The notes under the pieces: generated by a model
Databases searched by the model: none
Seen by the model: the letters and a program-made list of their open reading frames with translations, nothing else
Told to the model about the DNA's origin: nothing
Translations under genes and position numbers: made by a program
In this document: positions 1 to 8,349 of the stretch, in pieces
How positions within the stretch are numbered: the first letter of the stretch is position 1
How the letters are laid out: each line of letters opens with the position of its first letter
NCBI GenBank assembly: GCA_942490945.1
Contig: CALNYZ010000018.1
Location: 310,001-374,000 of the forward strand
Length of the DNA: 64,000 bases
Origin: CALNYZ01 sp942490945
GTDB lineage: Bacteria; Pseudomonadota; Gammaproteobacteria; UBA6429; Thiohalophilaceae
Reading direction: 5' to 3'

Positions 1-51
1 TGTGCTTAACAAATCCGAGCCATCCTCATCACAGCAAAAGGTTAAAATTAC

Positions 52-129
52 GCCTAACAAACCGCTCAGCATGGACAAAAAAAGCGCCGCTTCGCGCCAC
101 TATTTTTGCCAGCTAGCGGAACGTTAGGG
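52..129 (+). other. integron attC recombination site (upstream cassette)
   Basis: A 78-bp imperfect palindrome runs from GCCTAAC (52-58, the R'' box) to GTTAGGG (123-129, the R' box). The boxes are complementary, and the inner arms (CCGCT near 62 with AGCGG near 115, GGACAAAAA near 73 with the TATTTTTGCC stretch near 101) can form the folded single strand used by integron integrases. It would be the attC of a cassette lying left of the window. The cassette junction would fall after the G at 123. Assigned from the box layout and symmetry, without a covariance-model search. Confidence 0.8.
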
Positions 130-146
130 CAACATAAAAGAAGAAT

Positions 147-953
147 ATGTATAACAACGGAATACATACATTAGAGTATGAGGAGGTAAAGGGGATTCAT
201 CAACTTCTTGTTGAAGACTTTGAAAATAGCAATGACCCAATCGAACCTCCAGGCATACGCGAAAATGGTGAATTACTAGAATCTGCCGTAAACAGGCAGA
301 ATGTTGGGTATGGGAGCACCCTCAAATATTCAACCCCCCTAGAAAATGCAGCCACACTTTGTTATGGAGTATGCTGTAATCATGGATTTCACAATGGGAA
401 CAAAAGAGCAGCGTTAGTCAGTCTGTTATGCCATTTAGATAAAAATGGATTGACATTAAAAGAGGACGTTGACCATAACGAACTTTATAGTCTTATGCTA
501 AAAATCGCATCTCATAAATTTGCACCAAAAAGAACAACACATGACACGTCCGACATAGAAGTTGCCGCAATAGCAGCATGGCTTAGGAAGAGAACTAGAA
601 AATTAAAAAAAGGTGAAAGAGTAGTTACTTTTCGAGAGCTTGGAAAAATTCTTAGAAACCACGATATTCATCTTGAGAACCCAAAAAATAACTACATTGA
701 CGTAGTCAAATACGAGTGGAAACGTAAGCATTTATTTTCTCCAAAGGAACGAATTGGCAAACGTGTGGCCCATATTCCTTACCCAAGAGAAGGAATGGAA
801 GTCGGAAGAAAGGTTTTGAAAACGGTTCGAGAATCATGCAAATTAACTGAAGATGATGGCTATGACTCTGAAATGTTTTATGGTGAGGAAACGAGTGTTT
901 GCAAATTTATTGTTAAGTACAAAAAAACACTCAAACGTCTCGCAAAAATTTAG
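147..953 (+). CDS. Doc/Fic-fold protein in an integron cassette
   Basis: 268 residues. The motif HGFHNGNKR at residues 79-87 matches the death-on-curing (Doc) branch of the Fic fold, where Lys-Arg replaces the Gly-Arg of AMP-transferring Fic enzymes. Phage P1 Doc phosphorylates EF-Tu. The N-terminal ~120 residues form the helical Fic/Doc core. The remaining ~150 basic residues resemble nothing I recognise, so the protein is about twice the length of Doc. The gene starts about 23 bases after a cassette junction and its stop lies inside the next attC, as in integron cassettes. No Phd-like antitoxin fits in the space upstream. Toxin activity is inferred from the fold only; host-defence or housekeeping roles are possible. 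Confidence 0.8.
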   Translation: MYNNGIHTLEYEEVKGIHQLLVEDFENSNDPIEPPGIRENGELLESAVNRQNVGYGSTLKYSTPLENAATLCYGVCCNHGFHNGNKRAALVSLLCHLDKNGLTLKEDVDHNELYSLMLKIASHKFAPKRTTHDTSDIEVAAIAAWLRKRTRKLKKGERVVTFRELGKILRNHDIHLENPKNNYIDVVKYEWKRKHLFSPKERIGKRVAHIPYPREGMEVGRKVLKTVRESCKLTEDDGYDSEMFYGEETSVCKFIVKYKKTLKRLAKI

Positions 954-1034
954 CCCTAACAAGGGCATTGTGTGGGACCGTTTCACTGCTCCGCTTCGCT
1001 ACGCAGTGAACGGCCCCACATGCAAACGTTAGAT
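954..1034 (+). other. integron attC recombination site
   Basis: CCCTAAC (954-960) and GTTAGAT (1028-1034) form the outer R''/R' boxes. Inside, TGTGGG followed by CCGTTTCACTGC pairs with GCAGTGAACGG followed by CCCACA, leaving a few extrahelical bases and a CGCTTCGC-like tip. The 81-bp length and the overlap with the stop codon of the preceding gene are typical of a cassette attC. The junction would lie after G1028, so the 147-953 gene and this site form one complete cassette of about 905 bp. Confidence 0.88.
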
Positions 1035-1039
1035 TAGAA

Positions 1040-1462
1040 ATGAACAAACTACAATTTAAACTCGTATTTTTAGTTCTACTATTTTTGGGCGTTAATCTCG
1101 TGGTTTGTTTGTCAGTATTTACTGATATATTTACTCTAAATCGAGTTAACGGTGGCATATTGGTGATATGTGTAATCATAATTGCTGTAGTAACCAGGCC
1201 GGATAAAGACTTAACTCCAGCAATAAAATCTATCGATCCAGGTGCAGAGTCTGAAGAAGCTAAGGCAAAACGAACAAAATATATTTTTTGGTATTTTCTT
1301 AGCTTAATAATTATCTCATTTAGTATGATAATTACTGGTACCGCCCCAAAAAGCGCAGAGGGTGGTTTTGCTCTAATTTATGTCTTACTAATGGGGCCCA
1401 TACTATTAATGTTTTTACTCGCCGCAGTTAAATATTATGGAAAACTTAAAAACAGGAATTAA
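1040..1462 (+). CDS. four-segment membrane protein, second integron cassette
   Basis: 140 residues, not recognised. Hydrophobic segments lie at about 7-29, 38-53, 83-100 and 108-131, with a charged loop (about 54-80, rich in Asp, Lys and Glu) between the second and third. The ATG sits only 5 bases after the attC box, typical of cassette ORFs read from an upstream promoter; no convincing Shine-Dalgarno sequence is visible. The expected 3' attC is missing: right at the stop codon begins a 13-bp sequence repeated at 3177, so the cassette is probably truncated or is the fused end of the array. Confidence 0.7.
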   Translation: MNKLQFKLVFLVLLFLGVNLVVCLSVFTDIFTLNRVNGGILVICVIIIAVVTRPDKDLTPAIKSIDPGAESEEAKAKRTKYIFWYFLSLIIISFSMIITGTAPKSAEGGFALIYVLLMGPILLMFLLAAVKYYGKLKNRN

Positions 1463-1470
1463 AGGGGTCA
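1458..1470 (+). repeat. 13-bp direct repeat, left copy
   Basis: ATTAAAGGGGTCA at 1458-1470 recurs exactly at 3177-3189. The left copy overlaps the stop codon of the second cassette gene. The right copy lies 20 bases after the stop of the 1714-3156 gene. Together they bracket about 1.7 kb and may mark an insertion or recombination scar. Confidence 0.6.
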
Positions 1471-1713
1471 AACTCATTTAATCGATTCGTGAAGGTATAT
1501 TTGGAGTCAATGTAAAGACTGGTGTATTGACCAGGTTTCACAATTGACTTTTTAACGCTGCTGCTAGTAGACCGATTATAATCTGCATTTATACGCGCTT
1601 TGTGCATACAAATGGCCGGAAAGTGTGCGGAAATACAGCAAAACTTGAAATTTTCGCTAGATCTGTCGACTATTATATATAGTGTAAGCTGTTTATAGAA
1701 GGGGTATAGAGCC

Positions 1714-3156
1714 ATGAGTCTTCTTGACGAGCTCGATTCTCTGGGGGAGCAGGGTAAAAAGCCAGATAGTGAAACCGCAGCGGTGGATGCCGAGGCGTTC
1801 TATTGTGACCATGTTAAACAGCGCATGGTTATGGCAAAAGATTATTTCAATAAACTTTTCCTCAAGCTTAATGAAGTGCGTCTGGTTGTTCAGGTGCCGT
1901 ATCCGTTCAAGCCCGGTGAGAAACCGGTCACCTTGATGCAGCAGCAGTACAAGGCCTATACTGACGACGCGATCGATCCGCATAAGTTGGTGTTAGGTTT
2001 TACTTGCGTACTGTCCAATCCAACCGCCTTCGATGTGGGTGAGCGCGGCGCAGCGTTGGCACTGAGTACGTTACTGGATCGTTATGAATTCCCCTATAAA
2101 AAAATCGAAGCCCGCCAGATAAATAAAAATAATCTAAATCAAAATAATACAAACCAGCAGTATAAAAATCTGCTAACGCAAGGTGCCCGCTTTAAATTGC
2201 AGGGCCCGCTGCAGGTTAAATGTATGCTGGAGTATGATGGCGACAAACAGGTGATTAAACTGTTGCTGACCCATTTCAACAGTCCCGGTACTATCCTGTA
2301 CAACCTCAAGCCAGAACAACTGGATGAGGCGTTTATTGATCATTTGGGTCGATACCTGATACGCAAGGAAGCCCAATTGTTTGATGAACAACTCATCTCG
2401 GATGATGAGAAGGCCGAGTTACGCGAGAAGTTAGCGCAAGAGAAACAGCGGCAAGAAGCGGAGTTACTTGCCGCAGAGAAACAACGCCAGGCAGAGGAAA
2501 TCGCGCGTAAGCAAGATACAACCACAGCGCAACTAAAAAAAGCGGTTAAACAATCGGTTACAGAGAACTCGGAAAAGCTCAAACATGCAGTGACACAGTC
2601 GGTTGCTGAAAACACGGATAAACTCAAGAAGGTGCTGATACAATCGGTTGCTGAAAATTCGGAAAAGCTAAAGAAAGTAATGGATGAGAAGCTCAGAGAT
2701 AAAGGCGAAAAGCTTAAATCCATGTTCAGCAAAATAACTCATCACGCCGATAGTGTGTCTGGAACAGTGCCAACAACGCAACCAGAAAATCAACAGGCAG
2801 AAGATTTACCCGAACAGCAGGTGATAATACCCGCCAGGAAATCGGTTATTCCCAAAGAAAAACACGAGCAACCAAAGGTGTTTGAAAGTTCTGCTTCAAA
2901 TCCGTTTTTAACCGCAGATGATTTTGTACCGGTACCCATGAAACAATCTGAAGCCGAGACTGAGTCACCAGCCGAGAATGAATCGATAACGCATGATGAA
3001 GCAGCGCAAGCAGAAGTTCAGGATGCCCTGACGCCTGAACCCGGCTCACGAGGTGCTAGTGCTCATGATCATGTGGCAGCACCATTACCTGATGATACGC
3101 TCGATGCTGTGCAAGATGAAATACCACCCACCATTGAGGATCAACCCGATAAATAA
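1714..3156 (+). CDS. unknown cytoplasmic protein with 15-residue coiled-coil repeats
   Basis: 480 residues, not recognised. Residues 1-230 form a globular-looking domain without a signal peptide or membrane segment. Residues 230-270 are a Gln/Glu/Lys-rich helix. Four tandem 15-residue repeats follow at 274-288, 289-303, 304-318 and 319-333, with consensus LKKxxxQSVAENSEK; these should form an amphipathic helix or coiled coil. The last ~130 residues are acidic, proline-rich and probably disordered. GAAGGGG lies 11 bases before the ATG. It is bracketed by the 13-bp direct repeats at 1458 and 3177. Repeat-rich helix plus acidic tail suggests a scaffolding or structural role, but this is a guess. 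Confidence 0.75.
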   Translation: MSLLDELDSLGEQGKKPDSETAAVDAEAFYCDHVKQRMVMAKDYFNKLFLKLNEVRLVVQVPYPFKPGEKPVTLMQQQYKAYTDDAIDPHKLVLGFTCVLSNPTAFDVGERGAALALSTLLDRYEFPYKKIEARQINKNNLNQNNTNQQYKNLLTQGARFKLQGPLQVKCMLEYDGDKQVIKLLLTHFNSPGTILYNLKPEQLDEAFIDHLGRYLIRKEAQLFDEQLISDDEKAELREKLAQEKQRQEAELLAAEKQRQAEEIARKQDTTTAQLKKAVKQSVTENSEKLKHAVTQSVAENTDKLKKVLIQSVAENSEKLKKVMDEKLRDKGEKLKSMFSKITHHADSVSGTVPTTQPENQQAEDLPEQQVIIPARKSVIPKEKHEQPKVFESSASNPFLTADDFVPVPMKQSEAETESPAENESITHDEAAQAEVQDALTPEPGSRGASAHDHVAAPLPDDTLDAVQDEIPPTIEDQPDK

Positions 3157-3176
3157 CAGGTGACAACCTACTATGG

Positions 3177-3189
3177 ATTAAAGGGGTCA
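3177..3189 (+). repeat. 13-bp direct repeat, right copy
   Basis: Identical to 1458-1470 (ATTAAAGGGGTCA). It lies in the gap after the 480-residue protein and before the small membrane genes. Confidence 0.6.
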
Positions 3190-3309
3190 GCCCGCTTTAT
3201 TAGCAAAAATATTCACGAATTAAGAAAGGTGTTAAAGCAATCACATAAATGGATAACGATACACAGAATATATAAAAATAAATAATTGCGCGAAAAATGA
3301 GGATTAATC

Positions 3310-3462
3310 ATGTTGAGTTCAGAGCTTACTGAAATTATTGTATTAATATTTTCGGTCGCTGCCTTTGCGTTGATTGTCATGTCTGGTGTGAAGCTGTTTA
3401 AAAACAGCAACATTCCTTTGACGCAAAAAAGCGGCGCGTCTTACCCAAAACGTTCTACCTAA
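3310..3462 (+). CDS. 50-residue single-pass membrane peptide
   Basis: The ORF runs from ATG 3310 to TAA 3460-3462. A GAGG sequence lies about 7 bases before the ATG. Residues 6-28 are a continuous hydrophobic segment, followed by a Lys/Ser/Arg-rich tail, so a single-pass inner-membrane peptide is likely. It ends 5 bases before the start of the next membrane-protein gene, which has no ribosome site of its own; that suggests translational coupling. No known family was recognised. The case rests on the start context, composition and spacing. Confidence 0.5.
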   Translation: MLSSELTEIIVLIFSVAAFALIVMSGVKLFKNSNIPLTQKSGASYPKRST

Positions 3463-3467
3463 AATAA

Positions 3468-3770
3468 ATGAAATTTACATATAAAAAAACAGAAGACATA
3501 CCGGCAACAATACTGGATAGATTTGCGGTAGCATTTTTATCTGCTGTTTTAGGTTTCATATCAGGGTTAATAATCTGGGCAGGTTTAGCGGGCCTGAATC
3601 ATGGTGGAGTTTCATTTATTGTGCTCCCATTTACATGGGTCTTGTGGTTCACTTGTATAATGGCATTATTAGGCTTTTTTTTGTTGGAGAATTTTTTGGA
3701 AAATTTCTACGGGTATCTTTGGCACGGCATTTTATTCATATTGGGTATTGATCCAAAATATCGGTTATAA
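3468..3770 (+). CDS. small three-segment membrane protein, unknown
   Basis: 100 residues, not recognised. A charged N terminus is followed by hydrophobic segments at about 20-42, 47-73 and 80-94. No Shine-Dalgarno sequence is visible; the ATG lies 5 bases after the stop of the 50-residue peptide, so the two are probably co-translated. A short perfect hairpin follows its stop at 3780-3798. Confidence 0.6.
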   Translation: MKFTYKKTEDIPATILDRFAVAFLSAVLGFISGLIIWAGLAGLNHGGVSFIVLPFTWVLWFTCIMALLGFFLLENFLENFYGYLWHGILFILGIDPKYRL

Positions 3771-3779
3771 AAATGTATT

Positions 3780-3798
3780 ACGAGACACGGGGTCTCGT
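3780..3798 (+). terminator. short hairpin after the small membrane genes
   Basis: ACGAGAC (3780-3786) pairs perfectly with GTCTCGT (3792-3798) around a five-base loop. No T-run follows, only TAATATAAC, so it is a weak terminator candidate or an mRNA 3'-end stabiliser. The rest of the gap to 3964 shows nothing further. Confidence 0.4.
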
Positions 3799-3964
3799 TA
3801 ATATAACTGTATCGAACAGGAAATCATCGCAGGGTACTCATCCACAGATTACCTGCTTTTTCAACGCACTCTTTGAGTGCAGTAATGGTGTCTTGTAATT
3901 TCCATAAAACCCTTGGACAATCATTAGTCTGAATCTTTTGTCTTTGTTACTTAAAGGGATATCA

Positions 3965-4588
3965 ATGGAACCCTCATTGCTTGCATTATGGGCACTCGCG
4001 TTCACGCTGGGTATCTTGCATGCTCTGGATGCGGACCACATTCTGGCCGTATCGGTAATGGGCAACGTCCAGCCCTCAAAACACACCACGTTTATTTTTT
4101 GTCGCAACTGGGCGATTGGTCATGGTTTCACCCTGATGCTGGTCAGTTTTGCAGTATTGCTGTTCGGCTTTGCCATTCCGACACAGCTCAGCCAGCATGC
4201 TGAATTCGCGGTCGCATCACTCATTATTATCCTGGCTGCCGTATTACTCGTTAATATCTGGAAGGCCGATTCAGTTTCTACAGCGCAGCGACAGACAGCA
4301 CCGCGTAAAAGTGCGGTAGCCGTCGGCATGTTGCATGGCCTCGCCGGGTCCGCGCCCTTGTTAACGGTTATTCCCCTGTCACAGTTACATTCCACCTGGT
4401 CAGCACTGATTTATCTGGTCGTGTTCAGTGTGGGTGTGTTGGTGGCGATGTTTTGTTTCAGTGGTGTATTAAATGGTGTGTATGGCTTTTTTTCACAGCG
4501 CAATATCACGCAGTTAAAAATCCTGCGGGTGTTTATTGCCTTGGGAGCCTTTATACTCGGTATCTATATGTTGGCAGCAACTGGATGA
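3965..4588 (+). CDS. nickel permease, NiCoT/UreH-like
   Basis: 207 residues from ATG 3965, chosen because AAAGGGA lies 7 bases upstream; a longer TTG reading at 3938 has no such site. Residues 12-20 contain HALDADH, the HX4DH nickel-binding signature of NiCoT transporters in the first membrane helix. About six hydrophobic segments follow, with a second histidine motif (MLHGLAGSAPLL) near the middle, as in the short UreH-like group. It imports Ni2+ for the urease active site. It lies 11 bases before ureD and heads the urease operon, which supports nickel over cobalt. Confidence 0.88.
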   Translation: MEPSLLALWALAFTLGILHALDADHILAVSVMGNVQPSKHTTFIFCRNWAIGHGFTLMLVSFAVLLFGFAIPTQLSQHAEFAVASLIIILAAVLLVNIWKADSVSTAQRQTAPRKSAVAVGMLHGLAGSAPLLTVIPLSQLHSTWSALIYLVVFSVGVLVAMFCFSGVLNGVYGFFSQRNITQLKILRVFIALGAFILGIYMLAATG

Positions 4589-4599
4589 TGAAACGTTAA

Positions 4600-5445
4600 A
4601 TGGCAACGGTACTACAGGAACAGGGTTGGCGTGCGCATTTACGGCTGGGTTTCACTTCACAGCTGAGTGCTACAGCACAGCGCACGGTAGTATCTGAGCG
4701 TAAACATTTTGGCCCGCTGCTGATACAAAAACCGTTTTACCCGGAAGGTGAAACCTGTCACGTGTATTTGATTCATCCGCCGGGCGGGATAGTCGGGGGT
4801 GACAGTTTGCAACTTGATGTGAATACAGCTGCGCATACACATGCCCTGATTACCACGCCGGCAGCAACCAAGTTTTATCGTTCGGCACAGGCACGTGCGA
4901 ACCTGATGCAAAATATCAAACTGGCAAAAGACAGCGCGCTGGAATGGTTGCCACAGGAAAGTATTTTTTTTGATGATTGCAATGCACATATGCAAACACG
5001 GGTTGATCTTGCAGAGAACAGCAAGTTTACCGGTTGGGAAATTGTTTGCCTGGGCAGACCTGCAAGCAAGGATTATTTTTTACACGGGCAAATAAGACAG
5101 GCCATGGAAATCTGGCGTGAAGGCGCGCCGTTGTTAATTGAACGCACCAACATACAGGGCGACAGCGACCTGCTACAGGCGCGCTGGGGTATGCAATCCT
5201 TCACCGTCACCGCGACCATGGTAAGTTTGCTGGGTGACGTCGATAAAGAAATATATGCCGCATTGCGTGCAGTCGAACCACGTGATGGCATCTGTGGTAT
5301 CAGCCAATTTGAATATGGCATGGTGGCGCGCTATCTCGGCAATAACGCAATCGCCGCGCGGGAATATTTTACAAAACTATGGGCAATTATTCGTCCCTTA
5401 CAATTAAACCGACCGGCTTGTTTGCCACGTATCTGGTCGACATAA
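4600..5445 (+). CDS. ureD: urease accessory protein UreD
   Basis: 281 residues. The family motifs HPPGGIVGGD (about residues 54-63) and TTPAATKFYRS (about 86-96) are present. UreD (UreH) is the scaffold that docks on apo-urease and, with UreF and UreG, delivers nickel to the active site and allows lysine carbamylation. The gene begins 11 bases after the nickel permease and precedes the structural genes, the usual ureDABC order. Length and motifs are normal. Confidence 0.96.
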   Translation: MATVLQEQGWRAHLRLGFTSQLSATAQRTVVSERKHFGPLLIQKPFYPEGETCHVYLIHPPGGIVGGDSLQLDVNTAAHTHALITTPAATKFYRSAQARANLMQNIKLAKDSALEWLPQESIFFDDCNAHMQTRVDLAENSKFTGWEIVCLGRPASKDYFLHGQIRQAMEIWREGAPLLIERTNIQGDSDLLQARWGMQSFTVTATMVSLLGDVDKEIYAALRAVEPRDGICGISQFEYGMVARYLGNNAIAAREYFTKLWAIIRPLQLNRPACLPRIWST

Positions 5446-5478
5446 AGGGTCGACTTAAAAAAAGATGGAGACATAATT

Positions 5479-5781
5479 ATGGAATTATCACCGCGTGAAA
5501 AAGACAAGTTACTATTATTCACTGCCGCCCTGTTAGCGGAACGACGCAAGGCGCGGGGTGTGAAACTTAACTACCCGGAAGCAATGGCGTATATATCTGC
5601 GGCGATTATGGAAGGTGCACGCGATGGCAAGACTGTGGCGGAGTTAATGAGTTACGGCACAAGCTTGTTAACACGTGATGACGTTATGGACGGCATTGCC
5701 GACATGATTCACGAGGTACAGGTTGAGGCAACATTTCCGGATGGCACCAAGCTGGTGACCGTGCATAACCCGATAATCTGA
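5479..5781 (+). CDS. ureA: urease gamma subunit
   Basis: 100 residues, the exact usual length for a separate gamma subunit. Starts MELSPREKDKLL and contains KARGVKLNYPEAMAYI, both hallmarks of UreA. Gamma subunits pack around the UreB-UreC core of the cytoplasmic trimer. GGAGA lies 9 bases before the ATG. It is third in the urease operon and is followed by ureB after 38 bases. Confidence 0.98.
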   Translation: MELSPREKDKLLLFTAALLAERRKARGVKLNYPEAMAYISAAIMEGARDGKTVAELMSYGTSLLTRDDVMDGIADMIHEVQVEATFPDGTKLVTVHNPII

Positions 5782-5819
5782 TTAGTTTATAAAATAAGGC
5801 AACGCAAGGAATATTCATC

Positions 5820-6125
5820 ATGATACCAGGCGAATACATTATTCAGGATGGCGACATAGAAATGAATGTTGGCTGTGACACGCTCAGCATTACGGTTGCC
5901 AATACCGGTGATCGACCCATCCAGGTCGGTTCACATTATCATTTTTATGAGACCAATTCGGCGCTCGATTTTGATCGCGAGGCAACAAAAGGCTTTCGGT
6001 TGAATATTGCCGCCGGTACCGCAGTGCGTTTCGAACCGGGCCAGTCACGTGATGTTGAACTGGTGGCGTACGCAGGTGATCGCACGGTGTACGGGTTTAA
6101 TGGCAAGGTAATGGGCAAACTCTAG
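5820..6125 (+). CDS. ureB: urease beta subunit
   Basis: 101 residues. MIPGEY at the start, the NTGDRPIQVGSHYHFYE segment and the C-terminal VYGFNGKVMGKL region identify UreB. It is a small beta-rich structural subunit of cytoplasmic urease. Length and order (ureA-ureB-ureC) are standard for the three-subunit bacterial enzyme. Confidence 0.98.
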   Translation: MIPGEYIIQDGDIEMNVGCDTLSITVANTGDRPIQVGSHYHFYETNSALDFDREATKGFRLNIAAGTAVRFEPGQSRDVELVAYAGDRTVYGFNGKVMGKL

Positions 6126-6146
6126 GCAGACCCGAAGGAGATTGGC

Positions 6147-7850
6147 ATGAGTAAAATTAATCGACGCGCGTATGCCGACATGTTTGGCCCCACCACCGGT
6201 GACCGCGTACGACTCGGTGATACGGAATTATTTATTGAAGTGGAATCCGACGCCACGATATATGGTGATGAAGTCAAATTCGGCGGCGGCAAGGTGATTC
6301 GTGACGGCATGGGCCAGAGTCAACGCTGTGCAAAAGATGTTGTTGATGTGGTGATTACCAATGCCCTGATTATTGATCACTGGGGTGTGGTGAAAGCCGA
6401 TATCGGGATCAAGGATGGTCGCATTGTCGGCATTGGTAAGGCCGGTAATCCCGATGTACAGCCGGGTGTAAACATTGTATTGGGTCCCGGCACCGAAGCC
6501 ATCGCGGGTGAAGGCATGATCGCGACCGCGGGTGGTATTGATGCACACATTCATTTTATTTGTCCGCAACAGGTTGAAGAAGCATTAATGTCGGGTGTCA
6601 CCACCATGATCGGCGGCGGTACCGGCCCGGCTACCGGCACCAACGCCACCACCTGTACACCGGGGCCGTGGAATATACATCGCATGTATCAGGCCGCGGA
6701 TGAATTACCCATGAACTTTGGTTTTCTCGGTAAAGGCAATGCCAGTTTACCCGATGCCTTACGTGAACAGGTGCAAGCCGGTGCAATGGGCTTGAAGTTA
6801 CACGAAGACTGGGGCACGACACCGGCCGCGATTGACAACTGTTTAACGGTTGCCGATGAAATGGATGTGCAGGTAGCAATTCACACTGATACCTTAAATG
6901 AATCCGGTTTCGTTGAAGATACCATTGCTGCGTTCAAACATCGCGCGATTCATACCTATCACACCGAAGGCGCCGGTGGCGGTCACGCCCCGGATATTAT
7001 CAAGGCCTGTGGCGAATCAAATGTCTTGCCTTCATCCACCAATCCGACCCGACCCTACACGGTCAACACCATTGATGAACATCTCGATATGTTGATGGTG
7101 TGTCATCATCTGGATACCAATATCCCGGAAGACGTCGCGTTTGCCGAGTCACGTATTCGTCGCGAAACCATTGCGGCGGAGGATATACTGCATGACCTCG
7201 GCGCCTTCAGCATGATTGCGTCTGATTCGCAGGCGATGGGTCGTGTAGGTGAAGTAATCACGCGCACCTGGCAAACCGCGCATAAAATGAAAGTGCAACG
7301 CGGTGCGTTAAAAGGCGATCCATCGACGCACGATAACACACGGGTAAAACGTTATATTGCCAAGTACACCATTAACCCGGCCATTACGCATGGCATCGGT
7401 CATGAAGTCGGTTCGATTGAGGTCGGCAAGCTGGCCGATATCGTGCTCTGGAATCCGGCCTTTTTTGCCACCAAGCCAGCACTGATTATCAAAGGCGGTA
7501 TGATCGTCGCCGCGCCAATGGGTGATCCGAATGCGTCAATCCCGACACCACAACCGGTACACTACCGCATGATGTTCGGTGCGCTGGGTGGCGCGCGCCA
7601 CGAAACCTGTGTCAGTTTTGTTTCGCAAGCAGCGTATTACGCAGACATCGCCTCGCAACTGAAGTTACACAAAAAAGTACTGCCTGTGAAAGATACGCGC
7701 ACGGTGAGCAAGGCCGATATGATTAATAATGACTGGCAGCCTGTCATCGAGGTGGATGCGCAAACCTATCAGGTCAGAGCCAACGGTGAGTTGCTGACCT
7801 GCGAACCGGCCGATGTGTTACCGTTAGCACAGCGTTATTTTTTGTTTTAA
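6147..7850 (+). CDS. ureC: urease alpha subunit, catalytic
   Basis: 567 residues. It hydrolyses urea to ammonia and carbamate using two nickel ions. All catalytic residues fall at the Klebsiella positions: His134 and His136 (DAHIH), the bridging carbamylated Lys217 (GLKLHEDWG), His219, the mobile-flap Cys319 and His320 (VCHHLD) and Asp360 (SDSQAMGR). The enzyme should therefore be active. GAAGGAG lies 7 bases before the ATG, the strongest ribosome site in the operon. It is followed closely by the nickel-loading genes ureEFG. Confidence 0.99.
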   Translation: MSKINRRAYADMFGPTTGDRVRLGDTELFIEVESDATIYGDEVKFGGGKVIRDGMGQSQRCAKDVVDVVITNALIIDHWGVVKADIGIKDGRIVGIGKAGNPDVQPGVNIVLGPGTEAIAGEGMIATAGGIDAHIHFICPQQVEEALMSGVTTMIGGGTGPATGTNATTCTPGPWNIHRMYQAADELPMNFGFLGKGNASLPDALREQVQAGAMGLKLHEDWGTTPAAIDNCLTVADEMDVQVAIHTDTLNESGFVEDTIAAFKHRAIHTYHTEGAGGGHAPDIIKACGESNVLPSSTNPTRPYTVNTIDEHLDMLMVCHHLDTNIPEDVAFAESRIRRETIAAEDILHDLGAFSMIASDSQAMGRVGEVITRTWQTAHKMKVQRGALKGDPSTHDNTRVKRYIAKYTINPAITHGIGHEVGSIEVGKLADIVLWNPAFFATKPALIIKGGMIVAAPMGDPNASIPTPQPVHYRMMFGALGGARHETCVSFVSQAAYYADIASQLKLHKKVLPVKDTRTVSKADMINNDWQPVIEVDAQTYQVRANGELLTCEPADVLPLAQRYFLF

Positions 7851-7863
7851 TACGGATATCACT

Positions 7864-8349
7864 ATGTCATTGCTCGAAGTTACCCGCATTCTGGACGAAG
7901 CTGCCAATGCGGAGTTAAGTCTTAAATTGCCATTTGATATACGACAAAAAAGTCGCTTTTTGGCAAGCTGCGAAAATGGTTTACAGGTCGGTGTGAAGTT
8001 GCCACGCGGAAAAATATTGCGTGATGGTGATTGTCTGCAAGCAGCAGATGGACGTGTGATAAAAATTCAGGCCGCCGATGAAACCGTTAGTGAAGCGCAC
8101 AGTGATGACCGCTTGTTACTGGCGCGCGCCTGTTATCATCTGGGCAATCGCCATGTACCCCTGCAAATCGCGGACAAGTTTATACGTTATGCACACGACC
8201 ATGTGCTGGATGATATGGTTAAATCACTAGGCTTAACGGTAACCTGTACTGAGGCGCCTTTTGAACCGGAATCCGGCGCCTATGGGTCGCATGGTCATGT
8301 GCACGCAGATCATTCGCACTCACATGAACACGCACACAGCCATGACTGA
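7864..8349 (+). CDS. ureE: urease accessory nickel metallochaperone UreE
   Basis: 161 residues. The N-terminal domain and the C-terminal metal-binding domain (around GNRHVPLQI) fit UreE. The last ~22 residues hold nine histidines alternating with Ser, Gly, Ala, Glu and Asp, a nickel-storage tail present in some UreE proteins. It hands Ni2+ to UreG. The gene overlaps ureF by 8 bases (8342-8349), so the two are translationally coupled. Confidence 0.96.
   Translation: MSLLEVTRILDEAANAELSLKLPFDIRQKSRFLASCENGLQVGVKLPRGKILRDGDCLQAADGRVIKIQAADETVSEAHSDDRLLLARACYHLGNRHVPLQIADKFIRYAHDHVLDDMVKSLGLTVTCTEAPFEPESGAYGSHGHVHADHSHSHEHAHSHD

Noticed and set aside
8261..8341. Longer ureF reading
   Set aside because: It lies entirely within the histidine tail of ureE; the ATG at 8342 gives the normal UreF N terminus.
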